Positions 1 through 22,830 of a stretch of 64,000 nucleotides of DNA are shown piece by piece (position 1 is the first letter of the stretch; each line of letters opens with the position of its first letter). Made by a program: the position numbers and the translations under genes. This stretch comes from Berghia stephanieae (lineage: Eukaryota > Mollusca > Gastropoda > Nudibranchia > Aeolidiidae): contig CM067452.1 of the NCBI GenBank assembly GCA_034508935.3, positions 41,651,603 to 41,715,602 of the forward strand. Reading direction: 5' to 3'. Under the pieces are notes generated by a model. That model ran no database searches, was not told the DNA's origin, and was given only the letters and a program-made list of their open reading frames with translations.

Positions 1-1
1 T

Positions 2-9658
<9,657 letters not shown>

Positions 9659-9925
9659 TGAAATCGTACAGTTCACTACAAAGTGGTTATTTTCTACATC
9701 TTCATCGTCGTTATTATCATCTTTTTTTTTAACTCGACATCCTTTGTTTTCTTATTTTTGGGGTGCAGAATGTCTATTAGGAGAATGCAATGATTTGTGA
9801 TTATGTCCCTTGGTTGTGTACACCACAAGTCTCATCATTGAAAACAATATTTTCTAAAGGGACTGTTGTTGTTATTTCTAGGAATATTTAATAAATCTGA
9901 CGAGTCATCAATGTAATAAATAAGT
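9659..9925 (+). promoter_or_regulatory. Probable 3' UTR and poly(A) signals of PAFAH gene
   Basis: Non-coding sequence after the TGA. AATAAA hexamers occur at 9890-9895 and again near 9917. Either could direct cleavage; no transcript evidence is available. Confidence 0.45.
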
Positions 9926-11292
9926 CACGAGAGGCTGAAATATCATCAACTTATATAATCGTAATCTGCAACAACAACAACAACAACAACAGAAGACATT
10001 GTAATTCTTTTTGTCATGCATGGTACATGACGGAAGGGTTAGAGCTCAGTTTGTTGTTTGTTTAGATTAGTTTAGAAAGTCAGTAAGTAAGTAAGAAAGA
10101 AAGATGCCAGTCCTGTATTTGTTAGCTTTCATCAATATTCAGTCACAGAATGAAGGAGACTGAATCTTATAGCTGCTGGATTCCTTCAATAATTGCCATG
10201 AGGGATTCAACAAGCAAGACTTCTCACTCGTCGTCCCAAGCCATTACCAAGTCATTACTAAACGACAGTCATTTTTTGTTGGAACACAGAATCTCCAAGA
10301 CCTTCTTCATCTTAATTATCATCACCCTGAACTGCAGTTTTGCCAGGTGAAAGAAATTCTATTCACATTGTGGAAAAGTGTTTACAAAAATTTGGACCAA
10401 AATTTTCTTCTGGTGTTGAAGAGATGCAGTTTACCTATACTTTTATCTGTTCATTGCATGACTTTCACTTTCTAAGTATTTCTCTTCAGCTCTATTGTAA
10501 TAAAAAGAAGAAGAAGAAAATAGAGCAATTATGCCACTATATATCTGGGACCAGCTTACATTCATATGCAACCCGCCATCTCAAAACAGTAATATGTCAG
10601 GATGAGTCGACCCCGAAATGTGAATTTAAAACGAACATTTTAAAGATATGATGATCCTTCAGTTGTTTTTTGTTTTTGCACTGTATCCACTATAATAACG
10701 AATAGAAATTGATCCCATGTTTCATATTTATGGTTATAAAGTCAATTTCTAGCACTCATTTCATTCTGTCATAATACCATTCGGAGACGATGGGTCACAT
10801 ATGGTCTGTGTTCATCAAAACAATTGATAAAAAATGAAATTGATGGATTTACAGAAAAGCCAATGCCGAAGAGTTTTATTATAATTTTCAATGTATCGAT
10901 GAGAATTCTCACAATTCGTACTACCATCAACTTATGGTGTCTCTGACGAAGGCTTTGCTTTGTCTCAAAATTAAATGCCATCATTTGTAGTGTGTGTCCC
11001 AATGAGGACCAATCCTGGGTGAAGAAGGTCTGATACTGACTGATAATGCCATAACTTATTTGGTGATCGAAATTTTCTGTAACATAGAACAACCGTCCAT
11101 TGATTTTTGTGAATTTGTTTCTTTTTTTTTTCTTTTTTTTAAAATATCCAACTCTAATGCATCTCCATAGCTAGCCCTATCGAATGTTATCATTGTTGCT
11201 GATGGTATATAAGTCATTATGAGAATCTTGTCGGTGTCTTCACCATCTTTGTCATTATCATCGTCATCATCATCATCATTGTCGTTATCATC

Positions 11293-11324
<32 letters not shown>

Positions 11325-11572
11325 AATCCTCTATGACAACAATCAATGCAATATTCTCTTATAAGCTAATAATATTATGAAGATAATCAACTTACCTCTA
11401 CTGTAATAATAATTATAATAATATATTTACTCCCAACTGTCTCCAGCTGCCTCTTATCATTTCTTTGGGGGTTTTTTTCCAAGCTTACATAAAAGTTGTT
11501 TTGCTTAATTTTGTGATTACTTCAATCAAAAATAAAAAAATATCAGTAGATTGGTTGACTGTCTGCGATTGA
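9926..11572. other. Intergenic, family I repeat, ATC microsatellite
   Basis: No coding exon seen. 10710-11095 carries family I sequence (CATAATACCATTCGGAGACG, ATGGGTCACAT) related to 51718-51985 and 59655-59700. ATC/TCATCA microsatellite at 11247-11325. A short GAA run at 10506-10518. Confidence 0.6.
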
Positions 11573-11963
11573 GATATGTTTCAGTTCGTGACATAATCAG
11601 TCGGAAGGTGAAAATTTCGGATTTGCATTGTTTTTCATTTTCTGAAAGAATATGCTCACCAGAGCATTTTAATCTTTATTTGAAGTAAATCGGGTGATTT
11701 TTTATGAAGTTATGGTCAGATGTATGGGAAAGGTATCCAACAACTTTTCTCTTCATACTTTTTCAACTTGACTAGCTGTAAAAATTATTTAGAAGTTAAA
11801 TTAAGCTTTGATATTTCCCGAAGATGTTCAAAAAAGATTGATTTAATTATTTATGACAAGAACTCATTTTGGATAAAAATTGATCTTCTAACTGAACTTG
11901 GCAATATCTCGGTTCAAACCTTTTCACCATCCGACTGATTTTGTCATTCCCTGTAACATATAT
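11573..11963. mobile_element. MITE family G copy 2
   Basis: Same inverted ends (GTGACATAATCAGTCGG / CCGACTGATTTTGTCATTCC) and interior as 6238-6647, with small indels. Confidence 0.82.
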
Positions 11964-14010
11964 TGATTCTGCCGCTCACTGACAAAAATACGTTTTTAAT
12001 AACATTTTGACCAGAAAACTTTTTTTCCAAGTACAGGGTGTCCCGACACGATCGATAAATTCTCAACTAGGTCTTTTTTATTAGTCATTTAGTTTTTAAC
12101 ATGTAAAAGAATTTACATAGCATTATATAGTTTTGTCAGTACCTACCTGTTCTCAAAAAAGGAAAATCCCAACTAATGTCCACTTTTGTCCATTTAGCTC
12201 AGAAAACGCAAATATGAGCTCCTTTTTATTTATCAATGTTTTAATGGAAAACGTTTTCTGGCCGGTTTGAAAAAGAAATTATAAATTGTGGCTAATTGTA
12301 TCAAAAGGGTATTATGACCGGATGGGGCCTGATTCTTGAAATTGATTTTGAAGCCTAATATATAATAATAGATAAATAAATTAATAAATATATGATCTGG
12401 GCCCCTAACAGACAACATCGTTCATTTGTCATCCAGACATTTAAAATGAGTGAGAATAGAGAAGAAGAAATACTTTTATTGTGGAGAGTAAATTTTTTGC
12501 TTCCTCAACTCTTAAAAGAACCATCATTTAATCATTCTGATCATTTTGAATTTGAACTCAATTTTCCTTATCTAATTCATTCCGATGTATTACCATTACC
12601 ATATTGATGGGGTGGGTCACGATTAAAAAGTTTTATTTTTAAAAATCATTAAATCGTATCTCTGTGCAGCTGAAAATAATCTTTTCAGTGAACGGCCGGG
12701 TACATATTCTCAGTTGATTATTAAATAAGAAATACTTGTAACATTTTAAAGAGATTTTTCTGTCCATACCTATTGAGCAATACTGTGATGTAATGTGCGT
12801 ACTTTTCAAATATCAGTATTTCTGGTGATGAAAATGCAAACACTCTCATAGTCGTAAACTTAAATTTCATCCATTTTTAAAATTTTTTAAACATATTCAA
12901 ACATGAGATTTGGGTAAGACCAATGTGTGCTTTTCTTCACTGAAAAAAAAACAAAAAAAACAGATGGAAATTTATGTCATGTTTTTGATAAAAATATAGA
13001 CATGATATGATGATCTTTAGACCTGTCCTGTTCAGAGGGTAAAAAGCAATTACTTGTATATTTGTCGTGTTTCCTTTGGCAGAAATCCCAGTAAAGTCAA
13101 GCTGATTGGCCTCTTAGCTGTAAAAGATTTAAATAACTAAAGGAAAGACAATTAAATTATTTGGATCAGATCTGTGAGCAAGGAACAAAATTAATTTCAC
13201 GTTTATTTCATCTGAAAGCAGTAATTTATTATGAATTTAATCACAACACACATCGTTTTGCAGCTCTGTTAAGTAATTAAGAATTTAATACTTACTTTCA
13301 ATTCAAAATTCTCTTATGCTTTTGGATTTGTTATCTTCCATGGCTGTTTTCACCTTGGGTTTAAAATGCCACAGTTCAAGTAAAATGGAAATAAGATGCC
13401 TTGACAAAACACTTATTAAAGAAATTTTGGCCAGCAATTTTTTAGTTCAAATATTGATCATTTTAAATAATTTCAGACTTGTTGGGAGTTTTATCAAAAT
13501 GCCCCGAACCACTTCTTCTATAAAGAAAACTTTTTTTGTTTTGTTTTTTTTCAGAATGCAGCTGGCTGTTTAGTTTAGCAATCCGTCAAAGAGATTTTGA
13601 TTATGCAGTTCATTTGTTTTTTGGGTTTTTTTTTTTTGGGGGGGGGGGGGGGGGGTGGTTTTTTTTTTTGTTTTTTTTTTTTTGTCTGTCTCTTGAAGAG
13701 GTATTTTTATATAAAAGAAATTACTGCCTTTCAGATATTAAAAAAAAAAACAAACAAAAAAAAAAAAAAACAAAAAACAATGGAGGTTGCCATATTTTTA
13801 CAACCGAAGAATCCAGGATATATTATGTTGTAACTAAACAAAGCAATGTCATAATAACAAAAAGTGTATTAAATTTCCGCAATCCGAATAATCAATTATT
13901 TTTTATTATTATATTTTATGTTCATTTTATGAAGTAGTGTTTTTTTTTATATTAAACTACTTTTTGAATCGCTTCGATTCATATTTTATGTTCATTGACT
14001 TAATCTGATT
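11964..14010. other. Intergenic AT-rich sequence
   Basis: No gene or recognisable element. Contains T/G homopolymers at 13617-13683 and A runs at 13740-13777. ORFs here are short and low complexity. Confidence 0.6.
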
Positions 14011-14501
14011 TTTTTTCTTTCTATTCTTATTTTTCTCTTCTTCTTCTATCTTCTTCTCTTCTTCTTCTTCTCTTCTCTTCTTTCTTCTTCTTCTTTTTCC
14101 CTTCTTCTTCTTCTTTCTTCTTCTTCTTCTTCTTCTTCTTCTTCTTCTTCTTCTTCTTCTTCTCTTCTTCTTCTTCTTCTCTTCTTCTTCTTCTTCTTCT
14201 TCTTTTCTTTTCTTCTTCTTCTTCTTTCTTCTTCTTTTCTTCTTCTTCTTCTTTTCTTCTTCTTCTTCTTTCTTCTTCTTCTTTCTTCTTCTTCTTTTCT
14301 TCTTCTTCTTCTTTTCTTCTTCTTCTTCTTCTTCTTCTTTCTTCTTCTTCTTCTTCTTCTTCTTCTTCTTTCTTCTTCTTCTTCTTCTTTCTTCTTCTTC
14401 TTTCTTCTTCTTCTTCTTTCTTCTTCTTCTTCTTCTTCTTCTTCTTCTTCTTCTTCTCTTTCTTCTTCTTCTTTCTTCTTCTTCTTCTTTTCTTCTTCTC
14501 T

Positions 14502-14549
<48 letters not shown>

Positions 14550-14556
14550 ACTCTAC

Positions 14557-14652
<96 letters not shown>
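14011..14652. repeat. 640-bp nearly pure pyrimidine tract (CTT then CT)
   Basis: TTC/CTT units to about 14505, then CT units to 14650. Almost no purines on the plus strand except a few bases near 14549-14555. The minus-strand ORF (poly Glu/Lys/Arg) is an artefact. Confidence 0.97.
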
Positions 14653-14654
<2 letters not shown>

Positions 14655-14984
14655 ATCTCTATCTTCATGTTTGTTTATTAATGCCATGATTATGATTGTT
14701 GTATTTAAACGCTTAATTTCTTTTTCTTTTCTTTTCTTTGTTAATTGTTTAATAAATATGCGATTGTGTTATAATAACTTGTTAGATGAAAAGTAAATAT
14801 TGACCACTTTTTATACTATGTTGGACTTTAACTATAATAATTGTTATTTTCCTTCAAGATGCCTTTTTATTTTATTTTTTTTAAAAGGGGGGGGGGGGGG
14901 GGCGAGGTGTGATTTAAGTCATTTATTTGGTTATTTTCTTTATTGAGGAAAGAGAGAGGAGAGAGAGAGAGAGAGAGGAGAGAT

Positions 14985-15028
<44 letters not shown>

Positions 15029-15247
15029 CGTGCACTTTCAATGCAATTTTTTTTTAAACGCGGGTAGGCCATTGTCATTGCACCAGGCAACAATGTACAC
15101 GCTTACGCTTCATACTGGTGCACAATGATACAATAAATGAAGAACATGTTGTTTTGTTTCCATTTTTATCATTGATTTGCTAAACTTTGTAGTCAATCTT
15201 TACCTTCTTTGTGTTGTTGACCTGTTGATCTGTACACTGCTGATCTG
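14653..15247. other. Intergenic with poly-G and GA repeat
   Basis: G run at 14887-14902 and GA microsatellite at 14947-15026. Nothing coding. Confidence 0.75.
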
Positions 15248-15612
15248 AGCCTCAAATAGAATTTAATTGTAACATAAACCGATAGTCTGATTCAATGGTA
15301 AGCCTCAATTGCAATAATAATACTGATAATAATACATTAATACTGTCAGTAAACTGTGAATGGATAGTAAGCCTTAAATAAAATTTTATTGTAGCATTAA
15401 TCCTTACTCTGAATGCATTGCATGCCTCAAATACAATAATACTGTAACATTAATCTATACTCTGAATGGAGGGTAAGCCTCAATTACAATAATATTGTAA
15501 CATTAACTCATAGTCTGAATGAATGATAAGCCTCAAATACAATAATACTGTAACATTAACTCATAGAATGGTTGGTAAACCTCAATTACAATAATATTGT
15601 AACATTAACATG
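15248..15612 (+). repeat. 53-bp minisatellite, about seven units
   Basis: Units start near 15248, 15301, 15370, 15422, 15476, 15529 and 15578, each with (T)AAGCCTCAA(A/T)TACAATAATA and TGTAACATTAA. The second unit is 68 bp. The last four units alternate CAAATACAATAATACTG and CAATTACAATAATATTG, a two-unit higher-order pattern. TTACAATAATATTGTAA forms a tight dyad. Confidence 0.9.
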
Positions 15613-15924
15613 CAAATCTCATTATTAAAATGATTTGATAGTAAAGAATTCTGCTATATTGAATATGTTGATATTACACTTATGGTTAATTAGTTCTGGG
15701 TATCTTTCATCTATTTTTCGATTCATATGCTCTTTTTTTATTTCTTGTTACAGAAGAAAAAAAAATTATTGTTTTGATGGCCAATTATGAATTTATAATG
15801 GGAATAGCAGTAGTTTGCTGGTTCATGAACTTTCACAAAAATGTTTTCCTTCTAAAAATTCGAATGGATGTAGATAAATTTAGTATAGTTGCATTCACTC
15901 TTTATGTATTCAGTTACTGCAATA
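15613..15924. other. Intergenic, nothing recognised
   Basis: AT-rich, no ORF of note and no repeat identified. Confidence 0.5.
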
Positions 15925-15990
15925 TGGCGCTGATATGACCTTAATGTGTTGCAAGCGTCTTAAAACCCTTAAAAACAAAAACAAACGAAC
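15925..15990 (+). mobile_element. Family E 3' end fragment
   Basis: Only the terminal hairpin region (GGCGCTGATATGACC, TTAATGTGTTGCAAGCG) and the A/C tail remain. Confidence 0.8.
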
Positions 15991-16316
15991 AAAAACCACA
16001 AAATGATTGAATGTTTTATCTATCAATAGATAACCACTATATTTATTAGTTGAGGAGCAGCCAAAAAATAAAATGTTATTATATATATATATATATATAT
16101 ATCCATTACAGCATTTATCTTAGTATTCAGGGTAAGCTAGTGTGATAGTATTTGTGATCAGTCATCTCAAAGAGGCGAAGTCTCAGGTTTGAGACTTTTT
16201 TTTTTCCAAGATGACGTTCATTTAAATTTAAATCTATTGATATTTCAAGGACAAGTTATCGGGCCAAATTTTTAGATACAAGTTTGTTTTTTCCAGAGCA
16301 TAGCAGATATCTAGTT

Positions 16317-16914
16317 CTGGGCGGGGTTCCTGACCTCCCATAGTGGGCAGGGGGGTACAAACTGTGTCTTCTATCCCCTTATATCTGTTTTCCAACATGC
16401 TTTCTGTCTTTTTCTTGGAATGAGATAACTTGGTTTTGTCCTGGTCCTGACCAGATCCCCTGGCTGAGAGGGAAACAGTCGAATGTATAGTAAGTTTTGG
16501 GAGATGATATTTTTTTCATTGTAAATCATCTCTCTGTTATGCACTGTATTATGCTTTCTTTATATTATATATGATTTGTAAAACATTTGAGTGTGTTCCT
16601 CTTAACGGGGACCTGTGCTTGTGTCTGAATGAGACTTTAGGTGATCTCAAACTAAGTACTTCGATAGTTTGCTCTTGGAATCTATATCTGTTTCCTATTT
16701 GAACCAATTCCCCTTTGTCTTACCTTTTCTCAAGTGCTTTAATTGTCATTCTAGAACTTTTTACTATGCCATTTTCTTCCTTTTTACTGGCGCTGATATA
16801 ACCTAAATGTGTTGCAAGCGCCGTAAAACCCTTAAAAACAATAAGCGCCGTAAAACCCTTAAAACAAAAACATACAAAACAAGCGCCGTAAAAACCCTTA
16901 AAAACAATAAACAC
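16317..16914 (+). mobile_element. Family E copy with 15-bp target duplication and tripled 3' end
   Basis: AGCAGATATCTAGTT flanks at 16302-16316 and 16915-16929. The 3' end AAGCGCCGTAAAACCCTTAA occurs three times in tandem (from about 16816, 16843 and 16880). A TA run precedes it at 16080-16101. Confidence 0.9.
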
Positions 16915-17068
16915 AGCAGATATCTAGTTATTTTAGTGACATGTCCTGTTATTCGTCATTGCAGCATTTTATGGTTTTCACTCTCGGTTCAACTCGGGTT
17001 ACACTACATACAATCCTTATCAATCATCATGGAGCTTTTGCTTTTGTTTATATATTATGTGTGTGTAT

Positions 17069-17069
17069 C

Positions 17070-17161
<92 letters not shown>

Positions 17162-17168
17162 TATATAT

Positions 17169-17242
<74 letters not shown>

Positions 17243-17258
17243 ATATATATATATTACA
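17069..17258. repeat. TA microsatellite, about 190 bp
   Basis: Nearly uninterrupted TA with TTATAT interruptions; self-complementary. ORFs over it (Tyr-Ile repeats) are artefacts. Confidence 0.97.
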
Positions 17259-18100
17259 TGTATAGCACCACCTGCTAGTGGCTTATCATATCAATACTAT
17301 ACATTGTGCTCCTAATCATAAAATCAATTTATGCCTAGGAATAGTTTTTAAATTTTCCATTCACCCAAACCCCTAGCCCTACCCTGCAGTTTGCCTTACA
17401 CCTGTAAAATCCTAAAAACCTGCGTTGTCTTAATATTGATATGAACTGATCCATTCAATGTGATTTCGTATAGATCAATTTGGATACCATTAATGTCTTT
17501 TGTGTGTGTGTGAGTGTGTGTGTGTGTGTGTGTGTGTTTGTGTGTTAACCTTGAAATGGTTGTTGTTTTTGTTTTTTTCTCCGTATTATTTTCTCTCATT
17601 ATGGTCACGACTCCAAATATGTTTTCACTAAGAGAGCCCTAAACCCAAAATGTCGGCATCATCTGTCATTGTAAATTAAAATGAACTTCTATTTATTCCT
17701 TTTTATTATGGTTATCAATCTAAGAAAGCAATACCACTGGGGCTTTATTGAATTATCATTATTACTGCTTTCTTGGGGGAAAGAAAAAAAAGGTTGTTAG
17801 AGTAAAATTGAACCCGGCCTGAAAAGTGTTAAACATTGTCCTGTGTAGAGAGAACTGATATTGTTTTCCTATCTTCTTTGATAAGGTTATGTAAATAGGT
17901 ATTATATGTCCTGTAACGTAACATGTTTGAAACCAGTCAAGAAGAATATCTTCTATCATCTTTGTGCTGTTAAACCTCTAAAAAAAATAAACAGAATGAA
18001 TAGATAAACAAAGTCTTTTTTTTTTTTCTCTCTGATCTAAAACTTTCCCTCAATCATTTTTCTTTTTCCTATGAATGAAATGACCTGCAGTAAATGATAC
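17259..18100. other. Intergenic with GT repeat
   Basis: GT microsatellite at 17500-17545. Otherwise nothing recognised. Confidence 0.55.
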
Positions 18101-18165
18101 TACTGGTGCTGATATGACCTTAACGTGTTGCAAGCGCCATAAAACCCTTAAAAACATAAAACATA
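18101..18165 (+). mobile_element. Family E 3' end fragment
   Basis: GTGCTGATATGACCTTAACG, TGTTGCAAGCGCCATAAAAC and tail only. Confidence 0.78.
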
Positions 18166-18924
18166 AGTGATACTAGGTCATAAATTCTCTAAATACAAAC
18201 ATAAAAACAAACAAGGTTGACGTAGATTGTAGTGTGAAATTTTGTACTATAAACGGTAAGCCATAAATATTTAAAGTCAATATTAGCCGAAGCGAATTGA
18301 GAATGTCAAGATGACATGATTTATACTGCTGTGGATTTAACATAAGGATTTGACAAAAGGCATAGTTGAGTGTGTTATCAGTGGAAGGGACGCTATGACA
18401 AATGGAAGCTTCTACATTTATCCTGCCATACTTTTTTTCTTCTTTAAAAAACAGGTTTTGAACAATTTGGCCAAAAATCTCTTCCAAATATAATCGATCG
18501 ATTAAAACTACCCTCATCTTTTCTTTCTAAATAACTCTTATTAAACCTTTTGCGAAGTCCTAGGTTTGACCATTTTCAAAGAAGGATAAGGTTCATTTGA
18601 ATTGATTGATCTATATTTGAAGGACATATTTTCTTGTCAAATTTGTTAAAACATGTTGGGTTTTTTCAAGTATGGCGATATAGTTAATGCCTTCCGATTC
18701 GAGCTCCTGTAACTGAGTACAAACACAACAAATATATCGTTTTTCTAAAGTTGTTTTTTAAAAAACTAGTCCCTCACAGACACGAGTCCCATCGAACTGG
18801 AATTTATTGCAGTTTCAAAAGTGTTAAATTGACAGTAGCAATTTCTTTCTACCCTTTGGATTCGTATTTGAAACACATTCAGGTCTCACCATTAAAGCCT
18901 CAATTTATAGTTTATTTTATTAAG

Positions 18925-19215
18925 GGGCTTTACATAGCTCAGTCGATAGAGCACTTGTGTCACATGCAAAGGAGTCGGTACAGATCCTGGGTGAGTGAAG
19001 TTGAGATTTCTTTCAGACTCTCCTATCCACTTAGCAGTGATTGGATAGTTGGGTCTGTTAGGTCTTGTGGAAAGTACTTTTTGATAGACAAATGTCCTAT
19101 CCAAATGTTAACAAGAAATGGTTACTAACTGTCAACTTTTTAACGGCACAGAAAGGGGGATAAAACCCGACTCCTTTGGCCTCGATCCTTGAGGCTCAGA
19201 CTCAGAATGAACTTG
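18925..19215 (+). mobile_element. SINE B copy, diverged
   Basis: Head TTACATAGCTCAGTCGATAG, then CACATGCAAAGG, the shared body (TTGGGTCTGTTAGGTCTTGT, GGAAAGTACTTT) and end (GACTCCTTTGGCC). Confidence 0.82.
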
Positions 19216-20924
19216 ACATTGTATGTCTGTTTCTAACGCTACTCAAATGAGTTAAGTCGAATTTTAATCTTAAAATCTTTCTTGGTAGAAGTGAAAAATA
19301 TGGTTGAATTTTATTTTATAAATTGGCTATTATTATGTTGGTTTTTTTTTTTTTTTTGGTTGTTTCTTTTTTAATTGACTTTGAAGGCATAGTCATTTTA
19401 TCATAAACCACCCTTGTACATATAAATAGTTTTTTGTTTTTTTTTGTTTTTTTTTTTCTAGACGAGGCGTTTTATTTACACTAATTAAATTGCAACTGTA
19501 AGTAAGTCTGATAAAGAACATTATTATCATGATCAAGTTTCACGTACAATTTAATATGTAATAAATGGTTTTCGTTAACCTCTTATGTAATATAACTTGC
19601 CAAATTTTAGTTATTTTCTCATGTATAACAAATAGTTATGTAAATGTAAAAAGAAGAGAGAAAAAAATTCCTGTATATTTTTGTTATGATTATAACGACA
19701 AGGATCAATGTATTGATGTTATTATATTTCCTGATAATCAAAAGTAATATTGTCAATAGTATATTATAATTTTTCCTGTATTGTTAGGTTGTATGATATA
19801 TATATATATATATATTATCTATATATATAATAGTATATATATATATATATATATATTTTTATTATATATAAATATATATATATATTGTTTCTGTAATATA
19901 AAGCTAGCTGCCATAACAGACAATACAGTAAATACAACTATTTTTGTTATGGTGATTTTTAAAATTTTAAAGGAAGCGTTGATACAATTTTGTAATTCAA
20001 CGTTTCGTTTCCTATTGTTTCTTTATTATTAATGAGTTGTTGTTTTTTAATTGTTGTTATCTGGGACTAAAAAAATCGTTACAAAATGAGAGCAGCATGG
20101 AAACTTTATTCACTCCATTGAGCATGTACCCAAAGAGAGCTCATTCTTGATTATATGAAATTTGAGGATAATAAAATCGTTTTTTGTTTTTTTTTGTTTT
20201 TTTTTTTTTTTGTTTTCTTTGGATATACATGAATATTTTAAAATGTTTCATTGACTTGGATACAAGGGGAAATAACCCACTGTACTGACAATACCAATTG
20301 GGTATTGTTTTTTCTTTTCATTTGATTGCTCTAGTATAAAATATTTTGACAATTTTAGAGGTATTCTTAATCTACAGATAAAAGAAGTACTAGTTTGCCT
20401 GCTAAAATGTTGTCCATCCGAGATGCACATATTTGTGACATGATTCTAATTGAAATGGTGGACAATAAATGAAAAAAGAGAGTGTCTTGTGAAAACTGGC
20501 CTTCAGAGTATTCATTGACTCCATGACAATCTTCATCTGCTGAAAAAAAATTAATTTAAAAAGCTTAAATCCATAATGATGTGCCAATATATATTTATTG
20601 CATCTCTGAATCATACTCGATACTTTTTTTCTCTCTTCCGATTACTCTGTTTCTTGTGTTATTAATACTAATTAATGTGAGAAATTTAGTTTTTGTTGTT
20701 GTTTTTTTTATTTGTGATCAAACATTTTTATATCGATGTTGAGGCAAATATTCTTTTTTTTTTTTTTTTTTTGTTTTAAAAAAATAAAAACGGGTTTTGA
20801 AAAAAAAGAGATTAATTATTCGATTAACTACAAGATTAAACAAAGTTTTGATGCCTCCAAAATTTGATGACAATGTCAAAGCATTTGACTCTTGAATGAA
20901 AAACTTTCGACCATTCTATTATCT
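19216..20924. other. Intergenic AT-rich sequence
   Basis: TA repeats at 19796-19886, several T runs (19342-19357, 19431-19458, 20181-20211, 20752-20772). No coding signal. Confidence 0.6.
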
Positions 20925-20998
20925 TCTTTTTTACTGGCACTGAAAAGACCTAAAGTGTTGCCACAAGCACTGTAAAACTCTTAAAAACAAAAATAAAC
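20925..20998 (+). mobile_element. Family E 3' end, diverged variant
   Basis: TTACTGGCACTGAAAAGACC, TAAAGTGTTGCCACAAGC, then CTGTAAAACTCTTAAAAAC. The stem is no longer paired. Confidence 0.65.
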
Positions 20999-21516
20999 AA
21001 ATTAAAAAATAAATACATAAAACTTTTTTTTAATCCTTTGAGTTGAAAAAAAAAAAAGGGAGAGAGCCTAAACAAATGTAAAACGATGAATGCCAAACTT
21101 TTGAAGCCAGGTACATACTCATTTTACACCTGAGTTCAATGAGACAATAATGTGAGTAAAGAGCCTTTTCCAAAAAGTGGTTTCCTGTGCAAACCGATTA
21201 TTTACTGTTGTTCCCCATTAAATTTTTCAACAATATTATATTGACCACCATAATTATATTATTATGATGTGCCATTTCAATGCAATCTCACATCTGTTGT
21301 ACATAGCAGATTTTTTTGTATGTGACTATGTGTGAGTGGGTTACTGGGTGTGTTTGTTTCTTGTCTGATTTCTTTCTTTTTTCTTTTTTTTTTTTTAATA
21401 GCATATAATTATTAATATTTTGCGACAAATATTTCTCTGTCTTGATCCAGAGTAAAAAGGGAAAAACGGTAAATAATAATATCAGGTAATGCACAGACTA
21501 AACTACTCTGTGTTGA

Positions 21517-21722
21517 TTTGATAAATAAATGGATGAATAAAGGAATAAATGATTAAAGAACTGAATGGATAAATAGATATATAAATAATTGAATAAATAA
21601 ATAAATAGATAATTGAATAAATAAATAGATCGATAAATGAATAGATTAAATAAATAACTTATTGATTTATTGATTCGTAAGTAAATGAATAGGTTGATAA
21701 ATAAATAAATAGATAGATATAC
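21517..21722. repeat. AAAT/GATA degenerate tetranucleotide array
   Basis: About 200 bp of AATA, GATA and AATG units (ATAAATAGATAATTGAATAA). Minus-strand Tyr/Leu/Ile ORF is an artefact. A short SINE A remnant (GGTACATACTCATTTTACAC) lies at 21106-21172. Confidence 0.88.
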
Positions 21723-22723
21723 ATTTTCCAAGTTGCTGAAGATCTTGTTCGCAACTGAAAACCGAAATTGGGGAAACTCTACGTTGTTTTCTTTTGTTTG
21801 TAAATATGATTATTTATTTGTTTGTTCCATTGTTTTTATTAGACCACCAAATTCTTTTTTTTTTAAACCTGAGACTGAGAGGATTGAAAATTGGGACCCG
21901 CTGTTTGAGCATAATTCATTTTCTCAAATTGAAACATATTTGTTTTATTTTTTTTTATCATTTTTCTTTTCTATAATTGTTTAATTGTTTTCTATAGTAC
22001 AAAATGTGATTCCATCAGTATATTATTTGTAATCAGTTGTTGGTTGAAATATCTGTGCCTTTTACTCGAATGCATCTGCTCATGATCGAACTAGAATATC
22101 AAATAAACTCATTCTCAGTCTTTAAATTTTCATTGGAACTATTTTCCGTACCCTGCCTGGGAGATTGGTGAGTTCAAGACTTCATCATAATTTTATTAAG
22201 AGTGAAGTAACTTTCATTAATTTTTAATGGAACTTAAATTTGTCGAAAATTGTTAAAATTGTTTGGATCGGTTCTTAAAGTAAATGTATACAATGAACAA
22301 TTTCAGCAGAAGAGATTGCATATTTGAGTGAGTTTATTTTTACGTTGTCTTTCGCATACTCTTCCCATGCTTTTATCACTGATAGGATTGGAAACGGAGT
22401 TTATTCTTAACACCTAATTATTCTTAATTAATAGTACTAAGACTATGTGATAATCTCTACTCCACTCAGCTACCTTTATACTTTTGATTTACTTTTATTT
22501 CCACGGTGATATAATATTTGATTTCGCTTTGAACTTAAACTGGTCCCCAACTTTTGATTTACTATTTAGTATTTGCGCTAAATAATTGATTATTGGATGT
22601 TTTTGGTCCATAGTTTGCTATGATTTGTTTTTTTGTTGGTGTTTTGTTTGTTACTCATTGCTAAAATTATGTTTGTTTTGTTAACATCTTCTCGCTAAGC
22701 TTGAAATTAATGACGGAATATTC

Positions 22724-22727
<4 letters not shown>
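21723..22727. other. Intergenic, nothing recognised
   Basis: AT-rich unique sequence without coding or repeat signal that I can name. Confidence 0.5.
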
Positions 22728-22809
<82 letters not shown>

Positions 22810-22830
22810 TATTATTATTATTATTATTTA
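22728..22830. repeat. ATT microsatellite
   Basis: About 30 ATT units with one phase slip, directly before the pogo-like element. Confidence 0.95.

Noticed and set aside
14027-14668. 213-residue Glu/Lys/Arg ORF on the minus strand
   Set aside because: Lies wholly in the CT/CTT tract.
15248-15612. CRISPR-like array
   Set aside because: Units are contiguous 53-bp degenerate repeats without unique spacers, in a eukaryotic genome.
16080-16101. TATA-type promoter
   Set aside because: A TA dinucleotide run with no associated gene start.
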